From the NCBI GenBank assembly GCA_035698665.1, contig DASSBN010000060.1:1-61990 (forward strand): a DNA stretch of 61,990 nt. Direction: 5' to 3'. This DNA is from DATEOR01 sp035698665. GTDB lineage: Bacteria; Actinomycetota; Thermoleophilia; Gaiellales; Gaiellaceae. The notes under the pieces are model-generated. The model saw only the letters and a program-made list of their open reading frames with translations. It did no database searches and was not told the origin of the DNA. The position numbers were made by a program, and so were the translations under genes. Shown piece after piece: positions 1 to 11,026 of this stretch (the first letter of the stretch is position 1; every line of letters begins with the position of its first letter).

Positions 1-22
1 CCCCCACAGCCTGCTCGTCCAT
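1..22 (-). CDS. 5' end of an unidentified gene downstream of coaBC (partial)
   Basis: An ATG at position 22 overlaps the last base of the coaBC stop codon (TGATG) and opens a frame reading MDEQAVG before the window ends. Tight overlap with the stop is how most genes in this operon begin, so a following co-transcribed gene is likely. metK or priA often lie here in Actinobacteria, but these seven residues identify neither. Confidence 0.4.
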
Positions 23-1179
23 CACGCCCCTCCCAGGAGTGCCTCGACCTCATCGAGGATAGCCACTGCACATTCCTCCTTGCTTCGCCTGCCTACTTTG
101 CGTTCGCCCCGTGCCGAGAGGAGGACGATTTCGTTGTCCTCGGACTCGAACCCGACGCCGGGTTGAGATACGTCGTTGTAGACGAAAAGGTTCCCGTTCT
201 TGTTGGCGAGCTTCTTTCTCGCCCGCTCGAGACCGTCCTCGCCCCCCTCCGCCGCGAAGCCGACGAGGATCTGGCCGTTGTGCTTCCGGCGGCCCAGCTC
301 GGCGAGCACGTCGTCGGTCGGCTCGAGGGTGATCGTCCACGGTTCTCTGTCTTTCGGGCGCTTGCCCTCCTCCGGATTGCCGGGTCGGTAGTCGGAGACC
401 GCCGCGGCCATGACGACGACGTCCGCATCGGCGCGGGCGAGCATCTCGCGGCCGATGTCGGCAGCCGTCGGAGCGGTGACGATCTCGACGCCCTCGGGAG
501 TCGGGGTGGCCCCGTTGGCGTAGACGAGCGTGACGTCCGCCCCGCGCCGCTTCGCCTCGGCGGCGATCGCGACCCCCATCCGGCCGGAGGATCTGTTCCC
601 GACGAAGCGGACGAGATCGATGGGCTCCCTCGTCCCGCCGGCCGAGACGACGACGCGCCGGCCGGCGAGGGGGCCGGTGTGGCCGAGGATCTCCTGCGCG
701 CGCGCGAAGAGCTCCGCGGGCTCGACCATGCGGCCCGGCCCGTGCTCGCCCTCGGCGAGCTCGCCTTCCGCCGGGCCGAGAAGCTCGACTCCCCGCTGGG
801 CCAGCGCGGCGGCGTTCGCCTGGGTGGCCGGGTGCTCCCACATGCGGACGTTCATCGCCGGCGCCGCGAGAACAGGACCTCGGAATGCCAGACCGAGCTG
901 GGTGAGGACGTTGTCGGCCAGCCCGTGCGCCAGCTTGGCGAGCGTGTTCGCCGAGAGCGGCGCGATCACGAAGAGGTCGGCGTCGACGAGGTGCGGATAG
1001 AGGTCGCCCGGTGCCTCGCGCCTGGCGAGCGCCTCGAAGGTGTGTGCGGTGACGAAGCGCTCCGCGTCGGGAGTCAGGACCGGGGTGACCTCGTGCTCGG
1101 CCTGGACGAGGAGTCGGCAAAGCTCGCACGCCTTGTAGGCGGCAATCCCACCCGTGACTCCGAGAAGCACTCGAGCCAT
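22..1179 (-). CDS. coaBC: Bifunctional phosphopantothenoylcysteine decarboxylase / phosphopantothenate-cysteine ligase
   Basis: The 385-residue protein carries both coenzyme A biosynthesis steps that make 4'-phosphopantetheine from 4'-phosphopantothenate and cysteine. The N-terminal FMN-dependent CoaC half begins MARVLLGVTGGIAAYKA and includes the PAMNVRMWEHPA substrate motif near residue 107. The C-terminal CoaB half has the GGTREPID and NRSSGRMG nucleotide-binding segments and the AAAVSDY motif. Length matches the fused family. A GGAG element lies five bases before the ATG. It follows rpoZ by 19 bases and is probably co-transcribed from the mihF promoter. Confidence 0.97.
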   Translation of the reverse strand: MARVLLGVTGGIAAYKACELCRLLVQAEHEVTPVLTPDAERFVTAHTFEALARREAPGDLYPHLVDADLFVIAPLSANTLAKLAHGLADNVLTQLGLAFRGPVLAAPAMNVRMWEHPATQANAAALAQRGVELLGPAEGELAEGEHGPGRMVEPAELFARAQEILGHTGPLAGRRVVVSAGGTREPIDLVRFVGNRSSGRMGVAIAAEAKRRGADVTLVYANGATPTPEGVEIVTAPTAADIGREMLARADADVVVMAAAVSDYRPGNPEEGKRPKDREPWTITLEPTDDVLAELGRRKHNGQILVGFAAEGGEDGLERARKKLANKNGNLFVYNDVSQPGVGFESEDNEIVLLSARGERKVGRRSKEECAVAILDEVEALLGGA

Positions 1180-1198
1180 CCCGGCTCCCTGAAGGTTG

Positions 1199-1432
1199 CT
1201 AGCCCGGCTGCGAGACTGTGATCTTGCCCTCGCCGATCTCCTCGAGAGCCATCGTCAGATAGTTCTTCGAGCGAGACTCGACGAGCGGCGGCGGGAAGTC
1301 GTCGAACGTTCCCTCACCGAGCTGGTGGTGGTAGTTGTTGATCTGACGCGCCCGCTTGGCGGCCGCGATCACGAGCGCGTAGCGCGAGTTGCTCACGTTC
1401 TCGAGCAGATCGTCGATTCGTGGGGACATCAT
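1199..1432 (-). CDS. rpoZ: RNA polymerase omega subunit
   Basis: This 77-residue protein has the omega features: MSPRIDDLLENVSNSRYALVI at the N-terminus, then the AAKRARQINNYHH helix that clamps the beta' subunit. The gene opens with two consecutive ATG codons; the first overlaps the gmk stop in an ATGA arrangement, so translation is probably coupled. The order mihF-gmk-rpoZ-coaBC is a conserved actinobacterial block. Confidence 0.95.
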   Translation of the reverse strand: MMSPRIDDLLENVSNSRYALVIAAAKRARQINNYHHQLGEGTFDDFPPPLVESRSKNYLTMALEEIGEGKITVSQPG

Positions 1433-2019
1433 GTTGCGCTCAGTCTACCTACGCCTGCAGCCTCCCTCGTCACGATCCCGTCAAGCTCTGTGACGGCACG
1501 CTCGACGTCGTCGTTTTGGACGACGTAGTCGAAGTCGCCGGCCTCCTGCATCTGCTCCCGGGCGAGCTCGAGGCGCTCGTCGATCTCGCCACTCGACTCG
1601 GTCGCGCGGTCGCGCAGCCGGCGCTCGAGCTCGTCGAACGACGGCGGCGCGATGAAGATCGTCACGGCCGAGGGCTCCGCGTCGTGGACTGCGCGAGCTC
1701 CTTTCGTCTCCAGTTCGAGCACGCAGCTCTTGCCGCTCGCATGGATCCGGTCGACCTCGGAGCGAAGCGTGCCGTAGCGCTGCCCCGACACGTAGACGAC
1801 GTGCTCGAGGAACTCTCCCGCCGCGATCCTCGCGAGGAACGACGCCTCGTCGAGGAAGTAGTAGTCCTTCCCCTCCTCTTCCCCCGGCCGCTGCGGGCGC
1901 GTCGTCGCCGAGATCGCGACCTCGAGATCGTCGCGGCGCTCGATGAGGGCCTTGATGAGAGTGCCCTTCCCCGCCCCCGACGGGCCGGTGACGACGAAGA
2001 GCTTCGTCGCCGACCTCAG
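1429..2019 (-). CDS. gmk: Guanylate kinase, probably initiated at CTG
   Basis: The protein phosphorylates GMP to GDP with ATP. The P-loop GPSGAGKGTL and the GMP-binding segment TTRPQRPGEEEGKDYYFL are intact. The only ATG upstream (2097) adds 26 Arg/Pro-rich residues and overlaps mihF by 82 bases. No in-frame GTG or TTG lies between. A CTG at 2019 overlaps the mihF stop as CTGA and gives a 196-residue protein beginning RSATKLFVVTGPSGAGKG, the usual distance from N-terminus to P-loop. I therefore favour CTG. See the separate finding on CTG starts. Confidence 0.9.
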   Translation of the reverse strand: MRSATKLFVVTGPSGAGKGTLIKALIERRDDLEVAISATTRPQRPGEEEGKDYYFLDEASFLARIAAGEFLEHVVYVSGQRYGTLRSEVDRIHASGKSCVLELETKGARAVHDAEPSAVTIFIAPPSFDELERRLRDRATESSGEIDERLELAREQMQEAGDFDYVVQNDDVERAVTELDGIVTREAAGVGRLSAT

Positions 2020-2345
2020 CGACGAAGGAGACCGACCAGCTCGGCGCGCTGGCGCTCGGACAGGCCTCCGACGGTCTTCGACTGGCTGATCCTGCACTGG
2101 TTGAGGAAGCGGGCGGCCTTGACCCGTCCGAACTTCGGCACGGCCATCAGCATGTCGAAGACCTTGGCGGTCTCGACGTACGCGGGAGGGTTCTTGAGGA
2201 TCTGCTCGATCTGCGCGCGCCCGCTCTTCAAATCCTTCTTCAGCTGGGCCCGCCTGACGCGGATCTCGTTCGCCCGGCGGAGCGCGTCCATCCGCTGATC
2301 CAGGGACCGCATGGGTGCCTGGACGGGGGTCTTGGCGCTCTGCAT
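2016..2345 (-). CDS. mihF: Actinobacterial integration host factor (mIHF)
   Basis: This 109-residue basic nucleoid protein matches mIHF, with the helical LRRANEIRVRRAQLKKDLKSG stretch and the VPKFGRVKAARFL helix-two-turn-helix characteristic of the family. The chosen ATG (MQSAKTP) lies 8 bases after a TAGAAT hexamer, so the message is probably leaderless. A further ATG at 2381 would sit upstream of that promoter element and is rejected. In many Actinobacteria the gene follows pyrF; here it follows pyrD. Confidence 0.93.
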   Translation of the reverse strand: MQSAKTPVQAPMRSLDQRMDALRRANEIRVRRAQLKKDLKSGRAQIEQILKNPPAYVETAKVFDMLMAVPKFGRVKAARFLNQCRISQSKTVGGLSERQRAELVGLLRR

Positions 2346-2353
2346 GGCGCGGG

Positions 2354-2381
2354 ATTCTAGCAGCGAGTTGTCATGCTTCAA
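2354..2381 (-). promoter_or_regulatory. Promoter of mihF-gmk-rpoZ-coaBC
   Basis: On the minus strand, TTGAAG (2381-2376) and TAGAAT (2359-2354) are separated by 16 bases, a good housekeeping -35/-10 pair. The -10 ends 8 bases before the mihF ATG, so the transcript should start at or very near the A of ATG. It is the best -35/-10 pair in the window. Confidence 0.75.
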
Positions 2382-2442
2382 GTATGAAATTTCCGTGCTA
2401 TTTCAAGCATTTTTGCTGCGCTGGCAACGAGCAGTTGCCCGC

Positions 2443-3312
2443 TCAGGCGACGCGCCGCAGAGGGGTCGGCGGGGGGCCGCCGTGGGCCGCAGCGTAGGCG
2501 GCAAGCGGGGTTGCGAACCCCCGGGCGGAAGCCTCGCGCTCGAGCTCTTCCCGCACTCGAACGGGCGCTTCGGGATCGGCGAAGAGAACCGTTCCGAGCG
2601 CGAACGCAGAGGCTCCGGCGGCGATCATCTCGAGCGCGTGGCCGCCCGTTTCCACCCCGCCGACGCCGACGATCGGCAATTCAGTCGCACGGTAGGCGGC
2701 GAAGACGGCGGCGAGGGCGATCGGCCGGAGCGCCGGGCCTGAGAGGCCCCCGGCTCCCTGGGCGAGCCTCGGCTCGAGCGTCGCCGGGTCGAGGGCGAGG
2801 CCGCGGATGGTGTTCACGAGGGTGAGACCGTCCGCCCCGGCCCGCGCCGCAGCCGCGGCGGCAGCGCCGACATCGGGGGCGGCGGGCGAGAGCTTCGCGT
2901 AGAGCGTCTTCCGAGTGGCCGCCCGCGCCGCGGCGACGATCTCCTCGACCTCCTCCTCGGGCGAGGACACGTTCGGGCAGGAGACGTTCAGTTCGACGAC
3001 CGCCACTTCGTCGCGATCGTCGAGGACTTCGCACAGAACGGCATAGTCGTGGACGGAAAACCCGCCGACGGACGCCCAGATCGGCACCCCCAGCTCCGCA
3101 AGCCGAGGGAGCGTGTCGGCGAGGAAGCGGTCGATTCCGGGATTCGCAAGACCGATCGAGTTCAGCATCCCGAAGTCGGTCTCCGCGATCCGCACGGGCT
3201 CGTTGCCCTGGCGAGGAAGCGGCGTCACCGTCTTCGTCACGAAGGCGTCGAGGCTCTGAGCGACCTCCGGCGCGGTCAGCGCGTCGAGGCAACCGGAGGC
3301 GTTCAGGATCAC
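2443..3312 (-). CDS. pyrD: Dihydroorotate dehydrogenase, class 1B catalytic subunit
   Basis: The 289-residue FMN enzyme oxidises dihydroorotate to orotate. Family segments are LNASGCLDALTAPEV at the start, KTVTPLPRQGNEPVR, the catalytic-loop region ELNVSCPNV with the class 1B cysteine, and the phosphate-binding GVGGVETGGHALEMIAAGA. The GTG at 3312 overlaps the pyrK stop as GTGA. A longer frame upstream is only a shadow of pyrK. Presence of pyrK immediately upstream shows that it belongs to the NAD-dependent heterotetrameric 1B type. Confidence 0.95.
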   Translation of the reverse strand: MILNASGCLDALTAPEVAQSLDAFVTKTVTPLPRQGNEPVRIAETDFGMLNSIGLANPGIDRFLADTLPRLAELGVPIWASVGGFSVHDYAVLCEVLDDRDEVAVVELNVSCPNVSSPEEEVEEIVAAARAATRKTLYAKLSPAAPDVGAAAAAAARAGADGLTLVNTIRGLALDPATLEPRLAQGAGGLSGPALRPIALAAVFAAYRATELPIVGVGGVETGGHALEMIAAGASAFALGTVLFADPEAPVRVREELEREASARGFATPLAAYAAAHGGPPPTPLRRVA

Positions 3313-3990
3313 GCCGCGTCCCTTTCGGACATGACCGGGGTCAGACCTCGGCCATGGCTCGTAAGGACAGGGCCGTCGACGCAGAGGCGCCTGAGCTCGC
3401 CGTCGATCTCGACCGCGCAGCCGTAGCAGGCGCCGTAGCCACAGGCCATAGGAGCCTCCCAGGCGAGCTGGGCGGTGGGAGCGAGCGCCGCCACGGCGCG
3501 GAGCATCCGCTCGGGCCCGCACGCGAGGACGCTGCGCTCCGGGTCGACGAGCTCGGTGACGAGGCGCGGCTCGACCACGACCTTCGCGTTGGGCACGAGC
3601 GCGGCCGCCTCCGCGTGCGCCTTCGTGCGAAAGCCGAGCACGGCGGGCGGGCGGCCGAGCCGCTCTGAGAGATACGGGAAGGGTGCGATCCCGATCCCGC
3701 CGCCGACGAGGAGCGGGCGCTCGACGTCGAGCCGGAAGCCGTTTCCGAGCGGGCCGAGCACGGGCAGGCGCTCCCCGCGGACGACGGCGGTCAGCGCGCG
3801 CGTCCCGGGTCCGACCGGGTCGATGAGGAAGCCGAGCTCGCTCCGCGTCGCGAGGCAGAGGCTCATCGGCCGCGGCAGGAGGCGCCCCGGCGGCGCGAGC
3901 ATGAAGAACTGCCCCGGCACGCCGGACTCGACGCGGCCGCGCTTGAGCCGAAGCAGCCGGTAGGGGCCGACTTCCTCGACCCTGACGACG

Positions 3991-4010
<20 letters not shown>
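3309..4010 (-). CDS. pyrK: Dihydroorotate dehydrogenase electron-transfer subunit
   Basis: This ferredoxin-reductase-like subunit passes electrons from PyrD FMN through FAD and a [2Fe-2S] cluster to NAD. It contains the FAD-binding GQFFMLAPPG and RPMSLC segments and the C-terminal cluster ligands in CGYGACYGCAVEIDGELRRL plus a further Cys. I chose the TTG at 4010: AGGAG lies four bases upstream and the product starts RRELLDVVRVEEVGPYRLL, as homologues do. It overlaps carB by 20 bases. An ATG at 4034 is the alternative. The gene end contains a palindromic repeat. Confidence 0.92.
3331..3355. repeat. Palindromic repeat element, core GGGGTC-A-GACC, inside pyrK
   Basis: A 25-base inverted repeat centred on the A at 3343 pairs CCGGGGTC with GACCTCGG and extends to flanking ATG/CAT, with two mismatches. 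It encodes part of the pyrK C-terminus. The same core occurs inside manB at 25757-25787. Confidence 0.5.
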
Positions 4011-7069
<3,059 letters not shown>

Positions 7070-7086
<17 letters not shown>

Positions 7087-8113
7087 CGCGCACCTCCTCG
7101 ACCCATGACTCGATGAGATACCGCGCGTCGTGCGGGCCGGGGCCGGCCTCTGGATGGAACTGCACCGACCGGGCGCGCTCGCCGGCCAGCGCGAGGCCCT
7201 CGACGGTCCCGTCGTAGAGCGAGACGTGCGCGACCTCCGGCCGGTCGCCTCTGACTGCGAAGCCGTGGTTCTGGCTCGTCACGAGCACGCGATTCGCGCG
7301 CAGATCGAGCACGGGGTGGTTCGCGCCGCGGTGCCCGAAGGGAAGCTTGAACGTCTCGAAGCCGGCCGCCAGCGCGAGCAGCTGGTGGCCGAGGCAGATT
7401 CCGAGGAGGGGGACTCGGCCGATCAGCTCGGCGACGACGGAGGTCTCGGCCGGGAGAGCGGCCGGGTCGCCGGGCCCGTTCGAGAGGACGAGGCCGTCGT
7501 GGCGGGCGGCAAGCAGGGTCTGCGCGTCCGTCGAGTGCGGGTAGACGGTGACCTGGGCTCCGGCGGCGACCGCGCGCTCGACGATCGAGCGCTTACACCC
7601 GTAGTCGACGACCCCGATGGAGACGGCGCCGCGCCCGACGGTGTACGGCACGTCGGTCGAGACCTCCGCGACGAGAGCCCGGCCCTCCATCCCGGCCTTC
7701 GTCCGCACCCGCGCGAGCACCTCCTCCAGCGAGGCGCTGCCGGCGACCGCGGCGGCGCGCATGGCCCCCCGCTGCCTGAGCCGGAGGACGAGGGAGCGCG
7801 TGTCGATCTCGTCCAGGGCGACGATCCCCTGCCCGGCGAGCCAGCGGGGCCACTCCGGCCCCGTCGCCTGGCGCATGAGTACCGCTCGTGCGTGCGCAGA
7901 CGTCGACTCGGACCGCGCCGGCGAAACGCCGTAATTGCCGACCATCGGCGCCGTGAAGCAGACCAGCTGCTCCGCGTAGCTCGGATCCGTGACGATCTCC
8001 TGGTAGCCCGTCATCGCGGTCGTGAAGACCGCCTCCCCGAAGGCGATGTCGTGCGCCCCGACCGAGCGGCCGCGGAAGACCGAGCCGTCTTCGAGGACGA
8101 GGAACCCAGTCAT
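7070..8113 (-). CDS. carA: Carbamoyl-phosphate synthase small (glutaminase) subunit
   Basis: The 347-residue subunit hydrolyses glutamine and feeds ammonia to CarB. The N-terminal domain shows the MTGYQEIVTDPSYAEQ signature. The C-terminal class I amidotransferase has nucleophile Cys in LGICLGHQLL and the His/Glu dyad in FHPEAGPGPHD. The ATG at 8113 overlaps the pyrC stop (ATGA). A long frame extending upstream is a pyrC shadow. Confidence 0.97.
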
Positions 8114-9399
8114 GCCGAGTACGCCAGCTTTCCGTTCGCGACAGTCTCGACGACCTTCCCCTGGAGCGTCTGGCCGAGGAGCCAGGAGTTCGGCGAGCGC
8201 GACCTGAAGCCGCTCTCGTCGACCCGCCACGTGCGCTCGAGGTCGAGGACGACGAGGTTCGCGGGCGCGCCGACTGCGATGCGCGGCCGCTCCAGCCCGT
8301 AGATCCGGGCCGGCCCGGCGCTCATCCGGTCGATCAGGGCCGCGAGCGAGAGGGAGCCGGGCTCGACGAGCCGCGTGTAGAGGACGGAGAACGCCGTCTC
8401 GAGCCCGGTGACGCCGAAGGGCGCCTCCTCGAAGGGAACGTCCTTCTCGTGGCGCGCATGCGGCGCGTGGTCGGTCGCGATCGCCTCGATCGTCCCGTCC
8501 TTGAGCGCCTCGATCAGAGCATTCCGGTCTTCCTCCGCCCTGAGCGGAGGGTTCATCTTCACGTTCGGGTCGAGGGAGCGGACCGCCTCGTCGGTGAGGC
8601 AAAGGTGGTGAGGCGTGACCTCGCCACTCGCCTGGACGCCGACCGAACGGGCGCTCCTGAGCTCGTCGACGGATTCGCGCGCCGAGAGGTGCAGCAGGTG
8701 GATCGGCTGGTTCTCGTAGGCGGCCAGCATGAGGTCGCGCCCGACCATCACGCTCTCCGCGACCGATGGATAACCGCCGAACCCGAGCTCCGCAGAGACC
8801 ACGCCTTCGTGCACGTGACCGCCGCGCGAGAGCGCAGCTTCCTCGCAGTGGACGGCGATCCGCCTGCCCGTCACCGCGTGGTACTGGAGGGCGCGGCGCA
8901 GAAGCCCGGGCGAAGCCACCGGCCTGCCGTCGTCGGTGAAGCCGGCGGCGCCGCGCTCGGCGAGGTCGACCATCTCGGTCAGCTCGGCTCCTTCCTGGCC
9001 CTTGCTGATCGCAGCGAGGAACCCGACCGGGATCTCGGCCTCGCCCTTCGCGCGCTCGACGAGGGCGCCGAGCACCGCGGCCGAATCGACCGCAGGCTCC
9101 GTGTTCGGCATGGCGAGAATCGCGCAGTAGCCGCCGGCCGCAGCAGCCTTCGTGCCGGAGGCGATGTCCTCCTCGTCCTCGCGGCCGGGAGTCCGCAGGT
9201 GGACGTGTGGATCGACGAACGCGGGCGCGATGACCGTGCCGGCCGCACCGGAGCCGGGCTCGATCTTCGTGATCACGCCCGCCTCGATCGTCAGGTCGAG
9301 CGTCTCGTCGATCCCTTCGGTGGGGTCAATGACGCGTACGCCCTCGTAGCTCAGGTCGTCCTTGCGGCCGTTGCCGCCGAACAGGACTTGCTCCATCAC
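8110..9399 (-). CDS. pyrC: Dihydroorotase
   Basis: The 429-residue type I amidohydrolase cyclises carbamoyl aspartate to dihydroorotate. The metal-binding DPHVHLRTPG (HxH) motif follows an amidohydrolase beta-sandwich start. Further His ligands sit in AVHCEEAAL and LLHLSARES, and the catalytic Asp in IATDHAPH. The gene opens with GTG-ATG; the GTG at 9399 overlaps the pyrB stop and the ATG is at 9396, so the first residue is uncertain by one codon. Confidence 0.96.
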   Translation of the reverse strand: MMEQVLFGGNGRKDDLSYEGVRVIDPTEGIDETLDLTIEAGVITKIEPGSGAAGTVIAPAFVDPHVHLRTPGREDEEDIASGTKAAAAGGYCAILAMPNTEPAVDSAAVLGALVERAKGEAEIPVGFLAAISKGQEGAELTEMVDLAERGAAGFTDDGRPVASPGLLRRALQYHAVTGRRIAVHCEEAALSRGGHVHEGVVSAELGFGGYPSVAESVMVGRDLMLAAYENQPIHLLHLSARESVDELRSARSVGVQASGEVTPHHLCLTDEAVRSLDPNVKMNPPLRAEEDRNALIEALKDGTIEAIATDHAPHARHEKDVPFEEAPFGVTGLETAFSVLYTRLVEPGSLSLAALIDRMSAGPARIYGLERPRIAVGAPANLVVLDLERTWRVDESGFRSRSPNSWLLGQTLQGKVVETVANGKLAYSA

Positions 9400-10394
9400 G
9401 CGACCTCCTCGATCTCGGCGACCTTCACCTCGACGGGCCCGTGGGTGAGCAGGTCGTACAGGACTGCCATGCGGACGACGAGGCCGCTTCGCACCTGGCG
9501 CTCGATGAGCGCGTCGGCTGCGTCCGCGACCACCGGATCGATCTCGACGCCGCGGTTCATCGGCCCCGGGTGCATGACCTTCTGCCCCGGCCGCAGCCGC
9601 TCGGGCGTCACACCCCAGCGCGCGGTGTACTCGCGCAGGCTCGGGACGTAGTTGGCGCCTTCGAGCATCCGCTCGCGCTGCATGCGCAGGACGTAGACGA
9701 CGTCGGCGTCCTTGATCGTCTCGATCTCGTAGGAGACCTCGCAGCCCATCGCCTCGATCCCGCGCGGGATGAGCGGCGGCGGGCCGACGACGGTGACGCG
9801 CGCGCCCATGAGGACGAGCGCCTGGATGTCGGAGCGCGCGACGCGCGAGTGGAGGACGTCTCCGACGATCGCGACATGGAGCCCGGCGATCCCACCCAGC
9901 TCCTCGTCGATCGTGTACAGGTCGAGGAGCGCCTGCGTCGGATGCTGGTGCGTTCCGTCGCCGGCGTTCACGACGTGCGCCGTCGTCGCGCCGGCGATGA
10001 CCTGCGGCGCGCCGATGTGTGGGTGGCGGATGACGATGACGTCGGGGTCGTAGGCGCCGATCGTCAGGGCGGTGTCCTTGAGGGACTCGCCCTTGTCCAC
10101 GGCCGAGCCGCTCGCCTTGATCGACATGACGTCTGCGGAGAGCCGCTTGGCGGCGAGCTCGAAGCTCGACGACGTACGGGTCGAGGACTCGAAGAACATG
10201 TTCACGACGGTGCGGCCCTTGAGTGCCGGGAGCTTCTTGACCTCGCGCTCGAGCGAGGCGGCGAAGGTCCGGGCGAGCGCGAGCAGCCGCTCCACGTCCT
10301 CCTTCGTCAGGTCGGTGATCGAGATGAGATGCCGCCGCTCGGGGCCGCGGGGCGGCAGGAGCTCGTCCCTGATCAGGGGTGTGACTTCAGCCAT
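9396..10394 (-). CDS. pyrB: Aspartate carbamoyltransferase catalytic subunit
   Basis: The 332-residue enzyme condenses carbamoyl phosphate with aspartate. The carbamoyl-phosphate loop FESSTRTSSSFELAAKRL is at about residue 60, and HPTQALLDLYTI and the aspartate-binding LRMQRER follow. The ATG at 10394 shares one base with the pyrR stop (TGATG). No pyrI is present, which is normal for this group. A long frame upstream is a shadow of pyrR. Confidence 0.96.
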   Translation of the reverse strand: MAEVTPLIRDELLPPRGPERRHLISITDLTKEDVERLLALARTFAASLEREVKKLPALKGRTVVNMFFESSTRTSSSFELAAKRLSADVMSIKASGSAVDKGESLKDTALTIGAYDPDVIVIRHPHIGAPQVIAGATTAHVVNAGDGTHQHPTQALLDLYTIDEELGGIAGLHVAIVGDVLHSRVARSDIQALVLMGARVTVVGPPPLIPRGIEAMGCEVSYEIETIKDADVVYVLRMQRERMLEGANYVPSLREYTARWGVTPERLRPGQKVMHPGPMNRGVEIDPVVADAADALIERQVRSGLVVRMAVLYDLLTHGPVEVKVAEIEEVA

Positions 10395-10969
10395 CAGTCC
10401 TCGCTTTCGGGAAGGAGAAGGACACGGTCGACTTCGTCCACCTCGACGAGCTGCACCTGGATGCGCTCGCCGCGGGCGGTCGGAAGGTTCTTGCCGATGT
10501 AGTCGGGCCGGATCGGGAGCTCGCGGTGGCCGCGGTCGACGAGGCACGCGAGCTGGACCCGCGCGGGCCGGCCGTATTCGAAGAGGGTCTCGATCGCCGC
10601 ACGGATCGTCCTGCCCGTGTAGAGGACGTCGTCGACGAGGACGCAGGTGATGCCCTCGAGCGGGAAGTCGAGCTTCGTCGCCTTCACGACTGGCTGGGCG
10701 TGCAGAGGGCGCTCGCCGCCGCGGACGACCACGTCGTCGCGGTGGAACGTGATGTCGACGCTCCCGAGCTCGACCTCGACGCCGCCGAAGTCGGCGATCA
10801 GGCGGCGGAGGCGCTGTGCGAGCGGGACGCCTCTCGTCTGGATCCCGATCAGCGCGACGCTCGAGAGGTCCGTGTTCCCCTCGACGATCTCGTGCGCGAT
10901 GCGGGCGATCGTCCGGTTGAGGGCCTCCGAATCGAGAAGGACACGCCCTGCATCGACATGCGCAGCCAC
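10394..10969 (-). CDS. pyrR: Pyrimidine operon RNA-binding regulator / uracil phosphoribosyltransferase PyrR
   Basis: This 191-residue type I phosphoribosyltransferase-fold protein carries the PRPP loop VLVDDVLYTGRTIRAA and the family segment IGIQTRGVPLA. When bound to UMP it binds a stem-loop in pyr mRNA. I chose the GTG at 10969 because AAAGGAG lies exactly six bases upstream; a TTG two codons earlier would touch the Shine-Dalgarno site. It heads the pyrRBC-carAB-pyrKD operon and an apparent PyrR target lies directly upstream, so it should repress its own operon. Confidence 0.95.
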   Translation of the reverse strand: MAAHVDAGRVLLDSEALNRTIARIAHEIVEGNTDLSSVALIGIQTRGVPLAQRLRRLIADFGGVEVELGSVDITFHRDDVVVRGGERPLHAQPVVKATKLDFPLEGITCVLVDDVLYTGRTIRAAIETLFEYGRPARVQLACLVDRGHRELPIRPDYIGKNLPTARGERIQVQLVEVDEVDRVLLLPESED

Positions 10970-10982
10970 AAGCAACTCCTTT

Positions 10983-10999
10983 CCGGCCTCTCTGGACCG
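10983..10999 (-). promoter_or_regulatory. PyrR-binding RNA stem-loop in the pyr leader
   Basis: The minus strand reads CGGTCCAGAGAGGCCGG: a CGG/CCG stem closing the loop TCCAGAGAGG, which matches the conserved UCCNGNGAGG PyrR-binding loop known from Bacillus pyr leaders. The pyrR Shine-Dalgarno site AAAGGAG begins immediately after the stem. There is no terminator with a U-run, so control is probably translational, as described for mycobacterial PyrR. Confidence 0.8.
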
Positions 11000-11020
11000 A
11001 GTTAAAGGTGTGCGGGCAGT

Positions 11021-11026
11021 AGGTTA
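11021..11026 (-). promoter_or_regulatory. Possible -10 element of the pyr operon
   Basis: TAACCT on the minus strand lies 51 bases upstream of the pyrR GTG, and its TAA is also the stop codon of the upstream methyltransferase gene. Starting here would give a leader of about 45 bases that contains the whole PyrR loop. No convincing -35 is visible. Confidence 0.4.

Noticed and set aside
1304..1311. GAACGTTC as a second LexA site (also near 11629)
   Set aside because: The two half sites lack the four-base spacer of the SOS consensus and lie inside rpoZ and a methyltransferase gene.
2346..2381. Longer mIHF reading from ATG 2381
   Set aside because: It would place the start upstream of the TTGAAG/TAGAAT promoter, so those codons would not be transcribed from it, and the extra residues do not match the family.
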